A stretch of DNA of 9,674 nt, taken from NCBI GenBank assembly GCA_003694355.1, contig RFKI01000284.1, positions 1-9,674 of the forward strand, given 5' to 3'. Positions 5,939 through 9,674 of the stretch are shown here, piece by piece; positions within the stretch are counted from its first letter, which is position 1; each line of letters opens with the position of its first letter. The position numbers and the translations under genes are program-made. Source of the DNA: Bdellovibrio sp. (GTDB lineage Bacteria; Bdellovibrionota; Bdellovibrionia; Bdellovibrionales; UBA1609). The notes under the pieces are model-generated. The model saw only the letters and a list, made by a program, of their open reading frames with translations, did not search any database and had not been told where the DNA came from.

Positions 5939-7503
5939 TTTCTGGAAGGCCTTCCCCTTTGGCGATTTAACTGCCCTAAGAGCTGTGAATTGTAACGCAC
6001 TCTTGCCTTTTGACGAAGTAACTTTCTCCACTCACTGAAAATATAATAGGCCCTGAAATTCAGAGTATTGGACAAATCTCCCAGCAAAAGAGGTTCTTCG
6101 TTCGCCTTTTCTTTCTTAAGGTTTTGTGGCCAAATCCACTTTTTCACCTTGACCAAATAATGAAAAATTCCCTGCTGAAAAAGCTGTGGAACCCAGGAGT
6201 CTTTCTTAAAAATCTTTTTGTGGATCACTTCTTCTAGAACTTTATCCCCGATCAAACTGAGCTTGGGGTAATAAAACTGATCCAGGGAAAACTCTGAGGT
6301 GCTCTCCCACTTTAACTTTTTCTCTTTTATAAATTGATTCAGAAAGGCTTTTGCCTGAGCAGCAGACTCTTTCTTCTCCAAGTTCTTCAAAGCCTCTTTA
6401 AGCTTTTTCTTTAAAGTTTCAAAATGTTCCTTTTCAAAAAGCTCTTTAGCCACCTCTGTGCGCACCTCTTCAAAAGGTTTCGTGTGCGCCTTTTTCTTAT
6501 CTTCTACTTTAATCAAATGATAACCAAAAGAGGTTTTCACGGGCCCACTGACTTTCCCCACAGGAAGAGAAAAAGCCACTTTTTCAAACTCAGGAACCAT
6601 TTTGCCCTTTTGAAAATAGCCGAGGTCTCCTCCCTTTTTGCGTGTAGGGCCTTCACTGTACTTGGCTGCGAGCTCTTTAAAAGAAGCTCCTTTTTTTAAC
6701 TGAGCTTCAATCTCTTTAATTTTAGCCAGAGCTTTTTTCTCGTCTCCATTTTTCACTTTAATTAAAATATGTCGAGCATGTACCTCTTCTGGCTGAAAAT
6801 ATTTCACCTTATGTTTTTTATAATAGTCTTCCATTTCAGATTTCTTTTTTTCCATGAAAGCTTTTAATTGCTTTTCCGAAGGCGCCCCCAAATCCTTTTT
6901 CTGGAACTTAACAAAGGCTAACTCTGTTTTGGTCTGACTTAAAAAATCAAGATCCTTTTGGGAGTGAATAGACCCTAAAGACCATGTAAACAGGTTTCGT
7001 ATCTTTTGCTGAACCATTTCCTTTCTTAAGCGATCTTCCAACTGACCAGCACTCATGTTCATATATCGCAGGTAATTTTGATAGCGATCAAATTGAAAAA
7101 CACCATCTTTATCCTGAAAGGCTGGAATATTTAACAAATAGTCCCTGACTTCTTCATCGGCCACTCTCAATCCCATGCTTTGAGCTTCCTGAGCCACCAG
7201 CTCAAACTCCACAAGACTTTCTATGGCTTGCCTTTTAAGATCCTCATAACGTTGTTGACGAACATCATCAGGAAGATGAGCCAACCTTTTTTCAGCTTGC
7301 TCCGAAAGATTCTCATAGGCCTTCTGATAATCTGCCACAGAGATCACCGCACTATTCACAACAGCAGCTCCAGAACCACCACCGATACCACCAAGGTTTC
7401 CATAACCCATCCCAAAGAACACAAAAACCAAGCTGATAGCTCCAAAAATAATATAAGCAACAATGCTTTTTGAACGACTGGCTTTTTGAATTTTCTCAAA
7501 CAT
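5935..7503 (-). CDS. ppiD: Membrane-anchored periplasmic peptidyl-prolyl isomerase, PpiD/SurA-like
   Basis: PpiD-type proteins sit in the inner membrane facing the periplasm and assist folding of exported proteins. Layout: a short basic cytoplasmic N-terminus, one membrane segment (about 13-33), a Gly-rich linker (34-45), a SurA_N-like helical chaperone domain (about 48-175), then a single parvulin domain (about 240-335) with VHARHILIK (241-249), GGDLGYFQKGKMVPEFE (291-307) and SFGYHLIKV (325-333). A Lys-rich helical segment (335-400) and an unassigned C-terminal part with a basic tail follow. At 522 residues it is shorter than E. coli PpiD (about 623), and I see only one parvulin domain. The start is backed by AGAGGGG about 6 nt upstream and by the correctly placed anchor. 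It is divergent from mreC across a 141-nt spacer. Whether it is the direct PpiD orthologue or another SurA_N/parvulin protein is not settled. Confidence 0.87.
   Translation of the reverse strand: MFEKIQKASRSKSIVAYIIFGAISLVFVFFGMGYGNLGGIGGGSGAAVVNSAVISVADYQKAYENLSEQAEKRLAHLPDDVRQQRYEDLKRQAIESLVEFELVAQEAQSMGLRVADEEVRDYLLNIPAFQDKDGVFQFDRYQNYLRYMNMSAGQLEDRLRKEMVQQKIRNLFTWSLGSIHSQKDLDFLSQTKTELAFVKFQKKDLGAPSEKQLKAFMEKKKSEMEDYYKKHKVKYFQPEEVHARHILIKVKNGDEKKALAKIKEIEAQLKKGASFKELAAKYSEGPTRKKGGDLGYFQKGKMVPEFEKVAFSLPVGKVSGPVKTSFGYHLIKVEDKKKAHTKPFEEVRTEVAKELFEKEHFETLKKKLKEALKNLEKKESAAQAKAFLNQFIKEKKLKWESTSEFSLDQFYYPKLSLIGDKVLEEVIHKKIFKKDSWVPQLFQQGIFHYLVKVKKWIWPQNLKKEKANEEPLLLGDLSNTLNFRAYYIFSEWRKLLRQKARVRYNSQLLGQLNRQRGRPSRN
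5944..5955. repeat. 12-bp perfect palindrome just past the erpA stop
   Basis: GGAAGGCCTTCC reads the same on both strands and lies 5 nt beyond the erpA stop codon, inside the last codons of the convergent ppiD-like gene (Gly-Arg-Pro-Ser). As RNA it would form only a 4-bp stem with a 4-nt loop and lacks a following U run, so a terminator role is doubtful. It may be chance. Confidence 0.3.
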
Positions 7504-7548
7504 AAAAACCCCTCTTCCAAATCCTAATTTGCTTTTTCCTCTCTCTTA

Positions 7549-7577
7549 TTGAACCTCTCTCCTATATACACTATGAT
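7549..7577 (+). promoter_or_regulatory. Sigma70-type promoter for mreC-mreD-mrdA
   Basis: TTGAAC (7549-7554) and TATGAT (7572-7577) are separated by exactly 17 bp, the optimal spacing; each hexamer differs from consensus in one or two positions. Transcription would begin near 7584, leaving a leader of about 60 nt with GGAG (7636-7639) 5 nt before the mreC ATG. This is the best promoter match in the window; function is inferred. Confidence 0.6.
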
Positions 7578-7587
7578 AGATAGATAG
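7575..7587. repeat. Short GATA tetranucleotide tract
   Basis: GATAGATAGATAG is three GATA units plus one base. It overlaps the end of the proposed mreC -10 hexamer and spans the expected transcription start. A tract this short is usually stable, but a unit change would alter the initiation region. Confidence 0.6.
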
Positions 7588-7644
7588 CTGAAGCCAAATG
7601 AGAAAAGGCAATAAATAACGCAATGCTACGGCGACGGAGAAAAA

Positions 7645-8487
7645 ATGTCCTTTTTTGCTCTTGATATGAAAAAGTTAATCATCGGCTTACTGATTGTCAC
7701 CTTTACTATCATAGCTTTAAATACAGAATTTTCCCCCTCCCGCGCTCCTTTTTTTTTAAAGCCTTTTGCTTATCTGGCTCAAAGTATTCAAAACGCTTAC
7801 GCTCACCTGAGCTCTGGGGTGGAAGGTACTTTCAAACTTTATTTTGATCTCATAGATATTAAAAAGCAAAACCGCCAACTACTTAAAGAAAATGCCAGTC
7901 TAAAAGCTCAACTGGGAGCTCTAACGGAACTTCAACTAGAAAACCAACGCCTGAATCGCTTACTTCAATTTCAACAACGGTCTTCCATGCAATTACTGGC
8001 TGCGAAAGTGATTGGACGAGACCTTATTCCTGATCATCAATCCATTACAATTAACCGAGGCTCAAAAGATGGTATAAAAGTCAATATGGGAGTTATTACA
8101 GAGGGTGGGATTGTTGGATACATTCTTCGTGTCAATAACAAGACGGCCACCGTTCTTCTTCTTACGGATCGATACTCTGCTATTGATGCTATTGTTCAAC
8201 GTTCCAGAGCCAGAGGAATTGTGCGCGGATTTACCAGTGACACTTGCCTGCTCGATTTTTTGCAAAGAAGCGATGATGTGGTTAATGGGGACCTGATTGT
8301 TTCCAGTGGTTTTGACCAAGCTTTTCCCAAGGGCTTTCCCATTGGAACCGTTTTTAAAGTCAAAAAAAGTCGCTACGGAGCTAGTCAGGAAGTTTATTTG
8401 CACCCCATTATCAACCCTTTTACACTTGAAGAGGTTTTTATTATCCTAAATCCACAACAGAAAGTGGCAAAAAAAGATGAACGCTAA
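7645..8487 (+). CDS. mreC: Rod shape-determining protein MreC
   Basis: MreC is a bitopic inner-membrane protein whose periplasmic part binds PBP2 and helps the elongasome keep rod shape. The sequence shows one membrane segment (about 10-25), a periplasmic coiled coil (about 68-112, rich in Leu, Lys, Glu and Gln), then the paired beta domains typical of MreC: VIGRDLIPDHQSITINRGS (122-140), KDGIKVNMGVIT (141-152), GGIVGYI (154-160) and SGFDQAFPKGFPIGTVFKV (221-239). Length of 280 residues is normal. The ATG at 7645 is preceded by GGAG (7636-7639); a second ATG at codon 8 would cut only seven residues and is less well supported. It is the first gene of the cluster, overlapping mreD by 11 nt. mreB, often just upstream of mreC, is absent here: the upstream gene is the divergent ppiD-like gene. 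Confidence 0.95.
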   Translation: MSFFALDMKKLIIGLLIVTFTIIALNTEFSPSRAPFFLKPFAYLAQSIQNAYAHLSSGVEGTFKLYFDLIDIKKQNRQLLKENASLKAQLGALTELQLENQRLNRLLQFQQRSSMQLLAAKVIGRDLIPDHQSITINRGSKDGIKVNMGVITEGGIVGYILRVNNKTATVLLLTDRYSAIDAIVQRSRARGIVRGFTSDTCLLDFLQRSDDVVNGDLIVSSGFDQAFPKGFPIGTVFKVKKSRYGASQEVYLHPIINPFTLEEVFIILNPQQKVAKKDER

Positions 8488-9022
8488 AACTCTCTCTTTG
8501 GCCTTTCTGAACTATGCTCTTTTTGCGCTATTGATTTTAGTCTTTACGGGATTCCAAACGTCTTTATGGATGTATGTGATGGGATACTTTCCTTCTCCTC
8601 AATTTTGGCTCTCTATTCTTGTTTTTTGGTCCATCTATCGCTCCCCCAAAGAAAGTCTTATTATGGCCTACCTCATTTCGCTCTTAGTGGCTCCCTTTTC
8701 AGCGATTCCTTTAAAAACATTACTGATGGTTCACTTTTGCCTTTTTTTTCTGATCTTTTTTATTCGACACCGCATTTATTGGGAAGGGGTCACATTTATG
8801 ATGTTCCTGACCTTCTGGATCTGCCTGGCATTCCCCTTCATTCACTTCCTTATGAGCTTTATTTTGGAGCCCTCACCACTACATAAAATTGAGTTTTTTG
8901 ACTGGACATTAAGAGCTATTCTCACCACTCTGCTCACCCCGCCCCTCTTTTACCTCTATGTGTTTATTGATCGTATGACTAAAAAAAGATGGCCCACAGA
9001 AGCTCGGAGTCAAGCTTTATGA
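8477..9022 (+). CDS. mreD: Rod shape-determining protein MreD
   Basis: A polytopic inner-membrane component of the elongasome that works with MreC to control PBP2/RodA. The 181-residue protein is very hydrophobic with about five or six membrane segments (roughly 7-25, 28-54 in one or two passes, 60-76, 79-96, 105-130, 144-164) and a basic C-terminal tail (167-177, DRMTKKRW). Sequence conservation in MreD is low, so the call rests on topology, size and position between mreC and mrdA more than on motifs. Its ATG lies 11 nt inside the end of mreC, and its stop shares ATGA with the mrdA start, so translation of the three genes is probably coupled. No strong Shine-Dalgarno is seen ahead of it. Confidence 0.88.
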   Translation: MNAKTLSLAFLNYALFALLILVFTGFQTSLWMYVMGYFPSPQFWLSILVFWSIYRSPKESLIMAYLISLLVAPFSAIPLKTLLMVHFCLFFLIFFIRHRIYWEGVTFMMFLTFWICLAFPFIHFLMSFILEPSPLHKIEFFDWTLRAILTTLLTPPLFYLYVFIDRMTKKRWPTEARSQAL

Positions 9023-9674
9023 ACACTCACCTTCATGTAGAACAAGACAATGTAAAAACCTACAGTGAAAGATTTCGTCTATTTAACCTCATTTTATTTC
9101 TATCTGCATTCATTATTACAGCTCGCTTATGGTATCTACAAATTATTCAAGGACAGGACCTGCGGGCCTACTCTGAAAAAAATCACGTAAAACAAATCAA
9201 GCTCCGCGCTCCAAGAGGCCTTTTTCTTGACAGAGAAGGACGTATTCTTGTGGAAAACATCCAAGGCTACTCTGTTGTAATCTCCCCCCAATACGCCTCT
9301 CAATTGAAAAAAACAGCCCAAGTTCTCTCTCAAATCCTTCATATCCCTGCATCTAAAATCATTCGTAAAGTTAAAAAAAGCCGTTATCAAAATGGGCCTT
9401 TCAGAACCGTTAAAATTAAAGAAAATATTTCCCTCGATGAAGTGCGAGAAATCCTAAAAGTCCGCTTGGATAACCCCGGCTTAGATATTGAAAAGGTGAT
9501 TTTGCGTTCCTACCCTCTGGGAGAAAATGGCGCTCAGGTTTTTGGATATGTGGGGGAAATTTCAAAACCACAAATCAAAGAATACAACAAAAAATTCAAA
9601 GGCCAGTACATTTTCCAACAAGGAGATATTATTGGCAAACGAGGTTTGGAAAAAGTATGGGAAGCGGAGATACG
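9019..9674 (+). CDS. mrdA: Penicillin-binding protein 2 (peptidoglycan transpeptidase of elongation), N-terminal part
   Basis: PBP2 crosslinks peptidoglycan during side-wall growth together with RodA, activated through MreC. The ATG at 9019 overlaps the mreD stop as ATGA. The frame stays open to the window end, giving 218 full codons. Visible features: a short cytoplasmic tail, a membrane anchor (about 21-38), then the PBP dimerisation (pedestal) domain with LRAPRGLFLDREGRILVEN (62-80), a conserved junction in class B PBPs. It continues with KIKENISLDEV (132-142), LGENGAQVFGYVGEIS (167-182) and the start of the GKRGLEKVWE motif (206-215). The transpeptidase domain with its SxxK, SxN and KTG motifs lies beyond the window, so completeness and activity cannot be checked. 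Position after mreC-mreD argues for PBP2 rather than division-specific FtsI. Confidence 0.93.
   Translation, partial: MNTHLHVEQDNVKTYSERFRLFNLILFLSAFIITARLWYLQIIQGQDLRAYSEKNHVKQIKLRAPRGLFLDREGRILVENIQGYSVVISPQYASQLKKTAQVLSQILHIPASKIIRKVKKSRYQNGPFRTVKIKENISLDEVREILKVRLDNPGLDIEKVILRSYPLGENGAQVFGYVGEISKPQIKEYNKKFKGQYIFQQGDIIGKRGLEKVWEAEI

Noticed and set aside
8062..8403. 113-codon open frame on the minus strand within mreC
   Set aside because: Antisense to the conserved MreC beta domains, Ser/Asn-rich product without features, no supporting start signal.
1..9674. Mobile elements, CRISPR arrays, tRNA or rRNA genes, toxin-antitoxin or defence genes
   Set aside because: I looked for transposase motifs, inverted terminal repeats, regularly spaced repeats, tRNA-like cloverleafs and small paired genes and saw none; gene content is housekeeping throughout.

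Overview
The window looks like chromosomal core DNA from an AT-rich Gram-negative bacterium. A two-membrane cell with rod-shape machinery is indicated by an inner-membrane PpiD-type periplasmic folding factor, an ErpA-type iron-sulfur carrier and the start of a complete-looking mreC-mreD-mrdA cluster. The overall flavour is delta-proteobacterial or Bdellovibrio-like, but this is an impression from family resemblance and I cannot place the lineage from sequence alone. I see no mobile element, CRISPR array, tRNA or rRNA. Genes are packed tightly and no gene-free stretch exceeds about 141 bases.

Left part (1-3435): the end of an unrecognised protein runs rightward and meets a leftward four-gene operon. 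In transcription order the operon is an S-adenosylmethionine decarboxylase of the eukaryotic (AMD1-like) type, spermidine synthase (speE), a TrmH-type tRNA Gm18 methyltransferase, and QueF (preQ0 reductase of queuosine synthesis). Overlaps of 8 and 19 nt and a gap of 5 nt tie the four together. The first two enzymes form a contiguous pathway from S-adenosylmethionine plus putrescine to spermidine; the last two modify tRNA.

Middle (3534-5938): a rightward family 2 glycosyltransferase converges on a leftward acyl-CoA dehydrogenase with isovaleryl-CoA-dehydrogenase-like active-site layout, their 3' ends overlapping by 29 nt. The dehydrogenase is divergent from a rightward ErpA-like A-type Fe-S carrier.

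Right part (5935-9674): a leftward PpiD-like membrane-anchored parvulin isomerase, whose stop codon interlocks with that of erpA, is divergent from mreC-mreD-mrdA. A good sigma70-type promoter (TTGAAC, 17 bp, TATGAT) precedes mreC, and a small GATA tetranucleotide tract overlaps its -10. mrdA (PBP2) is cut by the window end. No mreB precedes mreC here.

The most notable item is the eukaryote-type AdoMet decarboxylase co-encoded with spermidine synthase and tRNA-modification genes. I found no clear previously undescribed system; most genes are recognisable housekeeping functions.
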